DNA of 64,000 nucleotides from Myxocyprinus asiaticus (GCF_019703515.2 NC_059356.1:23728197-23792196), one strand, 5' to 3'. Positions 43,431 to 55,538 are shown, counted from the first letter of the stretch. The notes: generated by a model from the letters alone, not told the origin. Numbers and translations: made by a program.

Positions 43431-43907
43431 TTATTCAATGACATATGGATTGTGTGGTTCTCGTCTTTAGACACACATTAAACTGAACAACTTTTACTCT
43501 CACCAAACAGTGAAACGATCTCGCTGCTGAATACTCCACCACTAAGCTACACAATCTAAAAAAATATCAAATCAAATAATATAAATAAAATCTAAACATT
43601 TACCACCCGGTTGCCAAATATAAACATTTTAGCCACATAGGGCGAAATTTGGTTGCAAATGCAAGTGATTTCCTCTCATTGTAGTGGAGGGTTGCGCATA
43701 GAGTAAAAGATTGATCTTCGGATTTAAGAATCAATATTGAGATCTTTCAAATGAAGATCGCGATGCATCATGAAAATCGATATTTTTACCTACCCCTAGT
43801 TAAAATGACTGGAAAGCATTTGGAATTATCAGTCAATGTTGCAAAAATAAATAAATAAAAATCTGTAAATAACAGAGAATTTTCCATTAACCCTGATTCA
43901 TGTTGGG

Positions 43908-44100
43908 TTAAAGGGATAGTTCAATATTTAAGACCGTTTGGACTATAAATCTCCACCTTTGACCAGCTCCAACCAGTAGGTGGTGATATACACAAGGAAT
44001 GTGAATTGCCAAAAAACAAAAGAAGAAGAATGTCAAAGTAAAAGTGGATATTTGTAGTAAAAAAGGACCTAAATATTTATCTATTTCACAACCACACCAG
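43908..44100. mobile_element. TTAA-family fragment
   Basis: It starts TTAAAGGGATAGTTCA and contains ATAAATCTCCACC and GTAGGTGGTGATATACAC, seen also in the copies at 15681 and 50140. It is truncated at the right by a different repeat (GTGCTGTGAAAAAGTATTTG). Confidence 0.6.
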
Positions 44101-44171
44101 TGCTGTGAAAAAGTATTTGCCCTCATCCTGATTTCTTCTTTTTTTTGTGTATATCTCCGTGGAGGAGGGGG

Positions 44172-46100
44172 TGTGATTGAGCACCGATCTGTGGAGAGTG
44201 AGGTCCAGGAAAGCTGAGTGGTTAAGGATTTACACCTGTGCTAACACCTGTTTGTATTCCCAGTGAGCTGTGACAAGGAGATAAAAGGGGAGGAGGTGGC
44301 GGCAGATGAGAGAGCTGAGATTCCAGCAGTGTGTGTGTGTGCATTTGAGAAAGCAAAGATTTTGTGTTTGAATAAAGACTGTATTTTGGAACGAAAATAT
44401 GTCTCCTGCTTCCTCATTCCATAGAATTAAGGGATTTGCTACAGTGGTGCCGATACCTAAATGATACCTCGCCGCTGGCTGAGATCGTCAAAACCTTCAC
44501 TGGCATCCACCAGATGCAACATCAGGCCCTCCTGGAGCTGCAGTCGGAAAAGGAACAACGGTTCCAGGCCCTGATGCAAGTCAAAGTCCAGGTGGAGGAC
44601 CGACAGGTGATCTGGAGCTTGCTGGCACAGGGGGGGTACTCCAGCAGCGACCCCGACCACGCCTGCTGTGCCTGGTCTGAAAATGGGACCACAGGACGAC
44701 CCCGAAGCCTTTATAGAACTGTTCGAGCATGCCACGGAGGGGTCGGGGTGGTCCCGAGCACAGTAGGCAGTCCGTCTGTTGCCGCTGGTGTCGGGGGAGG
44801 CTCAGCTTGCGGCACAACAGCTACCTGAAGCGAGTATGCTGGAGTACTTGGACCTGAAGCGAGCCATCCTGCAACGGGTTGGCCATAACCCCGAACAGCA
44901 CTGTCAGCGCTTCCGAGCGCTGACATTTGGCGAGTCTGGCCTCCCATTTGCCTTTGCCCAGAAGCTTAGTGACGCCTGTCAGAGGTGGCCATGACGCCGA
45001 TGGAGTGGTCAACCTGGTAGTGCTGGAGCAGTTCGTCGACCATCTGCCAAACGGAATGGCGGAGTGGGTCCATTGCCACCATCCGGCATCACTGGAGGAG
45101 GCCGCCCAGCTGGCAGAGGACCACTTGGCAGCGTATCCGGGAGATGGCGATTCCTTTTCTCTTCACCTTCCCCATCCCATACTGTTCCTGTCCCCACCCC
45201 CTGGCGACGGGGGGGGGGTCATTCTCCCGAAGCCGGCTTGCTGGACCCGGGGGGGTTTCTTTTGCTCCGAACCCCTTTGTTTCAGTTCCCCCTCCCCGTC
45301 AAGTTGTTAAATCCAGGGCCGCAGGTGTGGAGGTAAGGTCTGGGCTGGTGTACTGGCACTGCTGGGAACCAGGACACATTCAGGATCAATGCCCGGTGAT
45401 GGATGTGGGGCCGTGGGTCCGGGTTCCTGACACGTCACAAGCCGCCCCGATTGAGCAGGGACGTACCGCATACCAGTGAGTATCCAAGGGGGTACCAAGC
45501 CTTGGTGGATTCGGGTTGTAATCAGACTCCGATTCCCCAAAGCTTGGTTCAAGGTGAGGCTTTAGGTACAGCACGCTAGGTGCAGGTGAGATTTGTGCAT
45601 GGGGATATACACAAATTACCTTTAGGGCCTGTTACTGTTCAATTCCAGGGACAAAAACTAGAACAGAGGCGGTGGTTAGCCCTTGCTTCACCCATCCGCT
45701 GATTTTGGGTATGAATTGGCCAGCATTTCAGACATTATTAATGGGAATGTGTGCAGATGGATCCTGCAATACTGTAATTCGGTGTGGGATATGTGCAGCG
45801 CTGGCTGGGGAGGCACTGGCTGGGGAGGCACTGCCTGAGCCGTCGACGTCAGCTGCACTTCAGGGAAACCCGGAGGAAAGTGAGGGCTCTGCCCCTCCAG
45901 TCCTCCGGGAAACCCCATGGAGGCATCGCTTTGTATTAGTCTTGGTGGATTATGCAACACGATACCCTGAAGCAATGCCCCTGCGAAACATTTCAGCACG
46001 CAGTGTTGCGGAGGCACTCTTTAAAATGATCACCTGAGTTGGGATTCCTAAAGGGATCCAAACTGATCAAAGCACCTCGTTTATGTCACGTTTAACAGTT
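44172..46100 (+). mobile_element. degenerate Gypsy (Gmr1-like) retrotransposon with gag, protease and integrase relics
   Basis: An LTR-like segment 44172-44443 (TGTGATTG...GCTACA, TATA-like GATAAAAGG, AATAAAGAC) is followed by a primer-site-like TGGTGCCGATACC. Broken frames then give a gag relic (LLELQSEKEQRFQ; AAQQLPEASMLEYLDLKRA; GHNPEQHCQRFRALTFGESG), which resembles the gag of fish Gmr1-type Gypsy elements. A zinc-knuckle relic follows (CWEPGHIQDQC, with its first Cys lost), then a protease-like stretch near 45490. Reverse transcriptase and RNase H are absent. An integrase fragment (VLVDYATRYPEAMPLRN) ends near 46080. There are several frameshifts and stops and no 3' LTR is seen. The copy is dead. 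Confidence 0.75.
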
Positions 46101-48847
46101 GCATTTGAATGCCATAACCACAAGAAAGACCATGGATGGCTCCTCATTACAGTGGTTAGTTAGGTAGTTAGTCTTTCTTAAAAAATAATATGATTATTTG
46201 TAAGAAAAATAATAGCCTGAAAACATTTAACACCACTTTTTAAATACAACTTCCTCAGTTGTAATGAAAAATTCTGTTACAGTTTACTGTGATATATGTT
46301 AGTAAGGGTGTTGATGTATAGACGTGAAAAGTCTTGTAATTGATGCTGGTGAAGAGCAGGTGTTTTCCTTTTCCCTTGTCAGAACTGTTCATAATGTCAG
46401 TGCTGTAGCCAATTGAAATGGTTGAATTGCTCCATAGCGCTTTAAAATAGAAAATTCTCATGATGAATTCAAATGGGTCGCATAAGTTTTGTAATCTGCG
46501 CCACCATATTGAGAGAAGCCCTGTTTAATAAGACCCGCTCTGCGCTATCCTGTCACCGGAGCACACATAACGAGGGAAGCCTGGTTGACGCGCGTCACGC
46601 ATGCTCCAGAGATAAGTTTTTGTAGTCTGAACAGGACAAAAACACACTAAATCTGATTTTTATAAGCCTAATCCAAACCACATTCATAAGTGGTTTGGAA
46701 TCAGATTAAAATCTGATTTTTCTTAAAGCATCTCAGTCTGAATGGTCTGATCAGATTTCATGTGGTTTTTTTTTGTCATTTGCTGTGCGCGAAGGTTGTT
46801 ATATGTCAGGTATTGCGGCATAATTAATGCCTTCACAGGCAATAATACAATAATGATGGCCACACAGTAGGATCGTTAAAAAAATATATATATATTTCAA
46901 TAAAAATGACTTTAAAAGTGAGTTCAGCCTGTTTTATTACACATTTCAGCCCTACAAAACAGTGGAAGGTAAACAGGGTATAGAGATCATCACTTCTGAA
47001 TGAAACACACCCATATGTCATTTATATGTTACAGGGCATGCAAAGCACTGCAAACCTCTTATAATAATACAGACATTGGCTTAACTTATCCAAAGAGATG
47101 CGCTAAAGTGCATTAACCCATACCGGTTGCAAGAAGCCACAACACGTTAAAGTATTGAATGTAATGCGAATACGGGATGCTTGAGCATTTTGAGCGTGCC
47201 ATCACAGGACGCGGTACCTCGTCTCACCGTCTGACTTTTTATGATTTAATATGGGACACAAAGCCTTTAATACGGGATGTTTCGCTCTCTGCTAAAAATA
47301 CAGGACCCCAAGACGTATGAGACATCGAACTTTTGGCCAAAATACAGGACGTCCCCGGCAGCAACAACACTAGCAGCAACAAACATTGCATATGCCACCT
47401 TTCCCATTTTAAGCCTTTCTGTGAAGAAAGTTAATATTTGGATAGTGCCCTCATGAAAAGCATAATCACTGGTAAAACATCCAAAAAATCTCATGCATGG
47501 TGAATATACGCAAGTTTGTTGCATTACCATGACAACTAATGTGGACATGATAGCAAAAGCGACTGTATTCTGAACAGAAAAAAATCTGATCTGGCCACAT
47601 ACACTGACAGCCAAAAGTTTGGAATAATGTACAGATTTTGCTGTTTCGGAAGAAAATTGGTACTTTGGATTTTTCCTGCAGAGTGAACAAAGCCTAGAAT
47701 AGAGCAGAGCGCGTCTCGCGTGTGATTGTCGGTGGATCGCACAACACTCACCCGAAACCATTATTTAAGCACTCCGCGCTCATCCATGTTCCAGATGAGA
47801 AGCACAGTTAACGCTTATAAAACAGCAAAAGCAAGAATTTCGAAGCTGAAAATGTTTTAATGCAGGAAAAACCCTGTTCTCACAAAAGCAGAGGATTTAA
47901 CAGTGGATTTAATACTTTAAAATGTACAACAAGAAAACAAACTGGCATAACAGCCATCTCTCTTCACTGAGAGTCTCTGTCCTCTACTGTTGCAACAGTC
48001 CAGCTGAAATATATCAATCAATTGCACAATTGACACTCAATTGTATTGGAAGCATGCTTCAAAAGTTTATGCGTAATAATAATAATAATAGTTATATACC
48101 AAAACTTTTCAATGGACTTCTCCTTCAATCCCACCATCTCCCTGCGCCTTACCTGCGGTGCCCTTGGCGTGCCTCACACTTTGGGAACCACTGCTATAGT
48201 CGATTTTGTGTTTTGACCATTTGTGAACTGCATTAAACTCCATCTCGTTTATCATGCTTTGTGGGTGTGACTTTTTTGTACAACCAATGTGTTTAAAATT
48301 AAATTACTACTACAGCACAAAATTGTTTACAAGAGCATAAAGCTCTTCGCATATCTATCCTCCGCACCAGATGGACCTCCCTAGACAGCCCGAGGTCCAC
48401 CCACCACAGTCTCACAAAATCCTGTGGGAAATACTGCATTCACATTTTGGGGTGAACTATTCCTTTAAATAACTGTTTGTTCCTTACCAGAAATAATGAG
48501 CCTGAGACACCATTGATGAAGAGAGAGTGAAAAGGTGAGACTAACTAAAAGTATTTGGATGTTTGAGTATGACTGCCCAATACTGTCATAAATGCAAGGA
48601 ATGAGCGGTTGTATTACTCTGGTTTTATTAGCCACTAAAATACTGTACCCTACATTCAAAACTAAGATGGATGCATTACCAAACTGGCTGAAGAATGAAT
48701 GAAAAGCAACAAGTTTTCCAATTTGGGAAAAACAGACTGAAGCACACACACACATTCATTAGGCAGTGACTCATCTACGCCCCCACAGATGGACAGGATG
48801 CTTCTGGCCTGAGTAAATCCTGCAATAAAAAAGTCTAAGCTCAGTTG
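46101..48847. other. spacer with old transposon remnants
   Basis: 46435-46620 resembles the interior of the hAT element at 31740-31870 (GAGGGAAGCCTGGTTGACGC type text). 47600-47665 is a lone Tc1-like terminus (CACTGACAGCCAAAAGTTTG, then GTACAGATTTTGCTG) matching 54406-54460. TTTGGGGTGAACTATTCCTT near 48450 is a TTAA-family end. No gene seen. Confidence 0.45.
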
Positions 48848-49252
48848 CTGAAGTCCTGCAAGATCTGTGACATGTTGATCAGCCCACTAAACACTGACCC
48901 TTGTCTGAATACCTGCCAGGGGCCCCTCTCCTTCTATGCCACCAAGACACACAGAACAAACACACGAAAAGCCTTTGCTTTGAGACACTGTTCCCATAGT
49001 AATGCAGGAATGCTTACATAGATGAACATAATATACATTATGAGAGACTTTTGCACATATTAATTTGTATTAAATATGACTGTGAATGGATTCATGCACA
49101 TGCATACACTCACGTGTGCACACTCATGACAACTGTTACAGCCGATTAACTAAATATATAATGTAAACATAGTGCAGTATGGCAAAAACCCAAATGTGTT
49201 TGTCTTGTCATTTGCATCCATCAAAGACTAAGAGCATAGTGTACGCTAAGTG
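48848..49252 (-). repeat. 405-bp inverted duplication, arm B
   Basis: Reverse complement of 41566-41970 with a single mismatch and no gaps. It ends about 330 bp before the candidate distal exon at 49579. Confidence 0.95.
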
Positions 49253-49578
49253 CGCGAAACATTATCTCTCTTTTTCGCAATTGAACGTGTTTTGTTTCTT
49301 AGTTAGGCCTATCTAAAATGCTGATTCATTTAAATAATAATAATAATAATAATAATAAAAATAGTTTGTCTTTATGAGGTTTTGCAAAAGGCAAAGCATT
49401 TTAAATGGATGGAGGCAGAAGCGTTTTAACTTCCTCATTTGCGCCTCCGCCATTTCGTACAAATCAGAGCGAAAATTATCTGACACAAAACTCAATTAAT
49501 TCAAGTGGTGAATGTATTAAAGACATCCATTCGTGTTAGTCACTATAATGGTAATTCGGTAAAGTTGAGGAGACTTAC

Positions 49579-49665
49579 CGGAACTGTTTAAAGCAGACAG
49601 CGGAGATCGGTCTTCTGTCGGATTGTATGTCGGGCTTTTCTGATCGCCTGACACAGGAAGACTGA
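49579..49665 (-). other. map3k14: candidate non-coding first exon of map3k14
   Basis: The minus strand reads ...CTGCTTTAAACAGTTCCG followed by GTAAGTC, a strong donor, in a CpG-containing stretch (ATCCGACAGAAGACCGATC). map3k14 needs an upstream exon because its first coding exon begins at a splice acceptor. NIK genes in other vertebrates have long first introns. The link over 21 kb is inference. Confidence 0.3.
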
Positions 49666-49679
49666 GGCTGTGGCTTAAA

Positions 49680-49775
49680 CCCTAGTGAGCTGCCTACCTA
49701 GACAGCATTTTTGGGCATAACAGGCGCGTTCATGAGGTTGTATAGATAGGCAGTTCACTACATTTTGAGGAACGG
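49680..49775. repeat. short imperfect fold-back repeat, copy 3
   Basis: CTAGTGAGCTGCCTACCTAG...CATTTTTGGGCATAAC pairs with ...GATAGGCAGTTCACTACATT. It is the same unit as 8459-8565 and 9042-9165 and lies beside the candidate promoter. Confidence 0.55.
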
Positions 49776-50139
49776 AATATGACATCACAGCTGAAGAGTC
49801 ATACATAAAGTAGGCCTACAGTTATCAATGAAAGCAATGTTGAAGTTTAGGTTTATTTGTAAGATTGCTTTGTTTCAAAACATTGTTTTGGTTAATTGCT
49901 ATCAAAATTAAACACAGAGAAATGCAATAAAATAAATACATAAGAAAATACATACAGTACAGTGAAGTATGGAAAACAACATTTGTGGACTCCCCTTGGT
50001 AACCATAGTTTTAGCCAAACTGCACTTATTGTAGCTAGGCCTACTGCACAACATTAATAATTTAATATAGACTGAGTCTCTTTCCGTAACTTTAATTGCT
50101 TTTCTGTGTGAAAACTTGACAGTGTAGATGTCCAGTAGC

Positions 50140-50616
50140 TTAAAGGGATAGTTCACACAAAAATGAAATTTCTCTCATCATTTACTCCCCCTCATGCCAT
50201 CCCAGATGTGTATGATTCACTTTTTTTTTGCTGAACACAAAGATTTTTAAAAGAATATTTCAGCTCTGTAGGTCCACATAATGCAAGGGAATGGTGTCCA
50301 GAACTTTGAAGCTCCAAAAAGCAAATAAAGGCTCCAGTGGTCTAGAAAAATATCAATTTTTAAGTCCTTTTTTTTTTTTAAACAATAAATCTCCACTTTC
50401 ACTTTCACTTCCACATTCTTCTTTTGTTTTTTGGCAATTCGGATTCTTCGTGCATATCACCACCTACTGGTCAGGGCTTGTAAAAGGTAGAGATTTGTTG
50501 TAAAAAAGGACATAAAATATTGATCAGTTTTTTTACCCACACCTATCATATAGCTTCTGAAGACCACTGGAGACTTATGGAGAGAATTTTCATTTTTGCG
50601 TGAACTACTCTTTTAA
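50140..50616. mobile_element. TTAA-type fold-back element, complete ends
   Basis: The left end is TTAAAGGGATAGTTCACACA and the right end is TTTTTGCGTGAACTACTCTTTTAA-like, with TTAA at 50140-50143 and 50613-50616. The interior has the usual ACTTACTCCC/GTATGATTCAC text and no frame of interest. Confidence 0.78.
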
Positions 50617-51381
50617 AACTAGAAAGGTTTGGGCGTTCAATAATGTTTATGTAAGACAAATGTAAAAACGTATAATTAATTTGGTGTTTATAATGGGGAA
50701 AAGGCTTGTTATGTGGCAATCCCACCCATAGCCTGTACTTGTTTAAAAGTTTAGGCCAAAATACTGCCTTATACTATAGCATCTTTCAAAACATTTGAAC
50801 TGTGGATAGTATGTTATTGCTTATTTTCTATATCATTTTTAAACAGAAAAGTTTGGACTCGACTTTCCTGACAATTTTTTTGTCTTGTTACGTGTTCATT
50901 TATTTTTATGTTTTGGTCTACAGCGCCATCTACTGGGGCATGAACCTACCAGCTTTCTCACAGAAATATCATTAGGAAAAGAAACATCCCATGAGAGGGT
51001 GTGGAAAAACTTGAAATACAAATTCTGAAGATGGGCCAAAGTCAACTAGCCTGGGAATTCTGAGGAATGTTTTTAACTCACATCCAACTCCAAGTAATAG
51101 TTTCCTCTGACCTAGCTTAGCTTAAGCTAATACTTTAACAACAGTAAATAAAGATCAGATAGGGAAATACAAAACTGACCCAGTTTCTTGAAATAAGCTA
51201 TGTAGAATTTTCCCCAGATTTTTAGTTTCTATAAGAGCTTCCTTTCTTTCTTTTTTCCTTTTTATTTTTTTATTATTTTTTTTTTTTTTTTTTTTTTTAC
51301 AAATCTTTCCATTGATGAAACTAAAATCTCAAACAAACTTTGTTTGCTTTTCAGTCATGGGAAGAATCACTTAAAATATTA

Positions 51382-51408
51382 TTTTCACTTACCCATTTTC
51401 ACCAAGAC

Positions 51409-51443
<35 letters not shown>

Positions 51444-51740
51444 ACTATTACCTTTGAATGACTTTCCAGAAGAGGACAAAAATAGAGAGTGGTGGATTAA
51501 GACAGTAAAATGGGAGAAGATGCCAAATACTGTCACACTCTCAGCAGCTGTAATAGAAACCCCCTCACAGCTGTGGTAATTCATTTTTAAAACTAATTCC
51601 AGGGTAATATAACAATAAGCATTATGTTATAAACTTACACTCAATATTTAAAAAAAATTATCATAACAAAATGTGCAAGATTTACGCTGCTAAGTAAGGC
51701 GGAAACACATAATCACAGTCTGTGAAAAAGGTCTGTTGAT
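51382..51740. mobile_element. second copy of the THAP-relic MITE, left end missing
   Basis: It aligns with 10090-10429 through TTTGAATGACTTTCCAGAAG and GTAATAGAAACCCCCTC to the right terminus CTGTGAAAAAGGTCTG. The peptide relic here is LNDFPEEDKNREWWIKTVKW. A run of A at 51412-51440 replaces part of the interior, and the left terminal repeat is not found. Confidence 0.6.
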
Positions 51741-51763
51741 ATGTTCTCTGTTTATGTGATGTT

Positions 51764-51785
51764 AATAGTAGTAGTAGTAGTAGTA

Positions 51786-51826
<41 letters not shown>
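51764..51826. repeat. (TAG)n(TAA)n microsatellite
   Basis: TAG repeats pass into TAA repeats. Confidence 0.93.
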
Positions 51827-51827
<1 letters not shown>

Positions 51828-52224
51828 GAATGATACATTCACAAAAATAGCATAAGTATATTAATAATTGTCAAAAAACAGTCAAACTAAGAAGTATCAA
51901 ACTGAATAAGTTTAAGAAAGCTACTTTGGAAGATCTAAATGTAAATATATATGAAATATATACGTTTTATATAAAATATTACAAAGCAAATGGAACCCAA
52001 ATTTTAAGGCGGATGCGGAAAATTTGCAAAGCACAAAAGTTCATGACCCAAAAATCTCTTTTATTGATAACACGAAAGTCGTAACACTGTACCACCATTC
52101 ATACACTGAATACCAGACACCACTCCACTGCAAGGATGGTTCACATCGCTTGATCCCAGACCCAAGGCGCTATATGGATGTATCTCTTAGATGATTGGGC
52201 AGCCAGCCCATCAATCAACATTAG

Positions 52225-52329
52225 CGCACTGCTATTGGTCCAGCGCTCATCCGCTTACTTCACTAGGCGTTTCAGTCAACAACAGAGGAATAAGTCGAAA
52301 CGCAGGAGACGAGGCGAGCTGGAGAGAAA
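52225..52329 (+). promoter_or_regulatory. gpatch8: gpatch8 proximal promoter and 5' UTR
   Basis: An inverted CCAAT box (CTATTGGTCC, about 52231-52240) lies roughly 95 bp before the ATG, and the sequence becomes CpG- and purine-rich (AAACGCAGGAGACGAGGCGAG) just before the start. No TATA box is seen. The transcription start is inferred. Confidence 0.45.
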
Positions 52330-52374
52330 ATGGCCGACAGATTCACTAGGTTCAACGAAGAACGTGATTTCCAG
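52330..52374 (+). CDS. gpatch8: GPATCH8 first coding exon (gene continues beyond the window)
   Basis: The exon encodes MADRFTRFNEERDFQ and stops at a donor CAG|GTAAAA in phase 0. Vertebrate GPATCH8 begins MADRFSRFNEDRDFQ, so 13 of 15 residues agree, and its first coding exon ends at the same place as I recall. GPATCH8 is a large nuclear G-patch and zinc-finger protein linked to RNA processing. The G-patch exon (the IGHRLLQKHGWKLGQG region) was searched for by eye on the plus strand to 64000 and not found, so intron 1 exceeds 11.6 kb. Short, but the match and the donor make the call good. Confidence 0.85.
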
Positions 52375-53129
52375 GTAAAATGCACAGAAGTAGCACGTAT
52401 CCGAAACTAATTGGGCCAGTGTGCATTTTAGAGAAGCTTGCTTTTTACAGTTTAGCGCTTTATGTTTGGCACTCCGAGCTCGCGCTGCTGCTGTGACACT
52501 GGAGTAGAAGTGTCGTCCCAGTTTAGCATTGACAAGCTCGAGATCAGTGAGGTGTCTGTGTCGCTTTTCAGATGAACTCATACATATTTAAGGATTCAAC
52601 GAAATAGCAAATGGGAGTTGAAGTTTGAGAAGCATCGTTATTTGACCCCACGTGTTTAACAGCGGTATGCTGATCATTTGGGAAGAAGTTGGACGCTGGT
52701 AGGATGACCGCAGCTGTGTCCGGCCTGGCATATGAACAAACATCTACGCACTAACGGCCACCTGACCGGCTAATACACATGCTTTGAATTTAAAATGTTC
52801 GATTTTCCTTGTGAAACTCAATGGTTGAATTTAGCAACTTAAGCTTATTTTAGTCAAAATTGTGCAGTTTGCTAGGACGTTTGTCTACATGTGAATAATG
52901 CACGCTTTGTTTGATTTGTTTATGTCTCAGACTGTGTCTCTTGTCCAGCACAAAACCACGTTTGTACTGTATTTTGCATACCTGATATGCAAGTTATGCC
53001 AGCTGATATAAAGTCTTCTTTCCTGTCAGCTTCAGCTGGGGAATTGTACTCGTTATTGTTGGAATCTGTTTATCTAACGCAGGGCAATTCAATTAAAGTT
53101 CAAGAGGTCCGATCTCTCCATTTCCTTCT

Positions 53130-54298
53130 ATGTAAAAATTATTTTTTATCGATAATCGCCTTAAAAAAATCGCGATATCCGATTACATCGTCAACCCCCA
53201 TGCCGAGAGTCGGTGAATATTTTTGCTTTATTGATATTGCTTTAAACATTTAATTCATTTATTGAAACGCGAAAAACATAAAAAACATTTCTAAATTCAA
53301 AGTGCACTTTAAAAAAAAAAAAAAAGCAATAAAGTAACGAAGTGATAGTCTTATTTATACACCTCCCCAAATCCAAACATTTACTGTCTCCAATGGCTCC
53401 ATTTGCTTGCCATCACGAGCATCCGTCAACGACAACAGGTGGAAAATCGCTAATAGCCTACAGATTAAGAACTAAAGACAATCATAGATGTAAAGACAAT
53501 AATAATCATAATAAATACGCCTAATAAATTCCCTAGTGTTCCCAAAATAATGCTGCCAAATTTGTGTTCTTATTGAATTTGTTTTTGCAATTTATACAGT
53601 TTATGCTGCCTAAAGAAAGTAAAATAGAACTCAATTTTAGGTTTAAGGTAAACGTGTCTTGTATTACTTTATGATTTAATCACTTTCGTCTTTGTTTCTT
53701 TAATACAAAGATCACAATGCATGCCAACCGAGTGGAAATAACGTAAACTAAACTCACAGCACCTCCTGAGATGATCGGAGATAATTTGCAGCATTCTCAT
53801 AGACAACATTATTCTTGCAAACAGTTTTCAGACAAATGAAAATGAGAAAATAGGGTGAAAACTCTTTACATGCGCTTGTTCCACATGACAGGCTCCTGCT
53901 GCATGTCTCTGAACAAACAGCGCATCAGACACAAGCATTGACGGCTTTTCTTTTGTCTGGTCTTAAAAATATAATAAAGTGAGTTTCTTCAAGCGCATGT
54001 TTTTGTGACTAACAGCATTTCTTGTCTTATGTCACTCCGAGTCGTCTTACAGGTCGCCACCTGTTGTGGGTAGATGAGCAAACTACATTTCATGCAGCCT
54101 CGTCGTATTTTGCGGGTGATGGGTGGTAGTTTCGCACCCTGAGCTACTGTTTAATATATTTGCCGACTTCCCAGATCCATGGTTTTGCCTTTTCCCGATA
54201 TTGTCGATCATCGTCTGTCAGTGAGTGTCTCAAATGGCATCGGGATCTTTGTAAGACATTGTCGATATCCGATAACATCGTCCTACTTCCCAGCCCTG
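53130..54298. mobile_element. probable hAT-like element, poorly preserved
   Basis: GATATCCGATTACATCGTCA near 53171 and GATATCCGATAACATCGTCC near 54265 are direct echoes, and the right end in reverse reads GGGCTGGGAAGTAGGACGAT. Such text is typical of fish hAT families whose ends speak of TATCG. Ends and duplication are not resolved. Confidence 0.35.
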
Positions 54299-54405
54299 TT
54301 TCCTTCCCAGCAAAGGTCAGGATAATAATAATAACTTAAACGGTGTCAGTAGTCAGTATGGCTATGAAACTATATATAATATATATATATATATATATAC
54401 ACACA

Positions 54406-54904
54406 CACTGGCGGCCAAAAGTTTGGAATAATGTACAGATTTTGCTCTTATGGAAAGAAATTGGTACTCTTATTCACCGAAGTGGCATTCAACTGATCAC
54501 AATGTATTGTCAGGACATTAATAACTTGAAAATGTACTATTACATTTTGAAAAAAATGTTCAGAACTTCTTAAACTACTTCAAAGAGTTCTCATCAAAAA
54601 ATCCTCCATGTGCAGCAATGACAGCTTTGCAGATCCTTGGCATTCTAGCTGTCAGTTTGTCCAGATACTCAGGTGACATTTCACCCCACGCTTCTTGTAG
54701 CACTTGCCATAGATGTGACTGTCTTGTCGGGCACTTCTCACGCACCTTACAGTCTAGCTGATCCCACAAAAGCTCAGTGGGGTTAAGATCCATAACACTC
54801 TTTTCCAATTATCTGTTGTCCAATGTCTGTTTCTTTGCCCACTTTAACCTTTCTTTTTGTTTTTCTGTTTCAAAAGTGTCTGTTTCTTTGCAGTTCTTCC
54901 CATA
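54406..54904 (-). mobile_element. Tc1-like transposon, 3' part with C-terminal transposase relic
   Basis: The terminus CACTGGCGGCCAAAAGTTTG is followed by the usual left arm. On the minus strand 54575-54808 encodes MDLNPTELLWDQLDCKVREK, the C-terminal part of Tc1 transposase including the D-x34-D/E region text LNP-ELLWD, ending GGFFDENSLK. The N-terminal half is missing: the copy is cut at 54904 by another element. Confidence 0.8.
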
Positions 54905-54908
54905 CGTA

Positions 54909-55383
54909 CACTACCGTTCAAAAGTTTAGGGTCACTTACTCATTCTTTCTTTATTTTTTCACATTTTAGAATAATAGTTAAGTCATCACATCTATGGAAT
55001 AATAGAAATGGAAATATGGGAATTATGTTATGACTAAAAAAAATCTTTGTCTAGATTTTGCAGAAATGAACTCTTGGCATTTTCTCAACCAACTTCTTGA
55101 GGTATCACCCTGGGATGCTTTTTAAATGGTATTGAAGGAGTACCCATCTATATGCTGGGCACTTAGTGACTGCTTTTCTTAATTATTCGGTCCAAGTCGT
55201 CCATTTCAAAAACTTCTTTTTTTTTAAAATAAAATTTTAGTTTTGTAATTAAATTAATATGTTGGCACAATTATATTTTTGTCTACAAAACTAATTTCAA
55301 ACATTTAAGCATACGCCTTCAGATCAAAAGGTTTTTAAGATCATGAGAAAGTTCAGGCAAGTGACCCCAAACTTTTGAACGGT

Positions 55384-55388
<5 letters not shown>
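54909..55388. mobile_element. mariner/Tc1-like MITE with CTACCGTTCAAAAGTTT ends
   Basis: The left end TACACTACCGTTCAAAAGTT and the right end, in reverse, TACAATACCGTTCAAAAGTT are terminal inverted repeats starting at TA. It inserted into the Tc1-like element to its left. A degraded relative lies at 18535-18805. Confidence 0.78.

Positions 55389-55425
<37 letters not shown>
55388..55425. repeat. (TA)n microsatellite
   Basis: It joins the MITE end at 55388 to the next Tc1 terminus at 55428. Confidence 0.9.
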
Positions 55426-55428
<3 letters not shown>

Positions 55429-55538
55429 ACTGGTGGCCAAAATTTTGGAATAATGTACAGATTTTGCTCTTTTGGAAGGAAAGTGGTAATTTAATTCATC
55501 AAAGTGGCATTCAACTGATCACAAAGTACGGTCAGGAC

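Noticed and set aside
44436..46037. Functional gag or SCAN-domain gene
   Set aside because: Several frameshifts and stops, zinc knuckle lacks one cysteine, RT is absent; it is a decayed Gypsy copy.
49313..49495. 60-residue open frame with MAEAQMRKLKRF
   Set aside because: It ends in a poly-tyrosine run from a (TAA)n tract and has no homology that I recognise.
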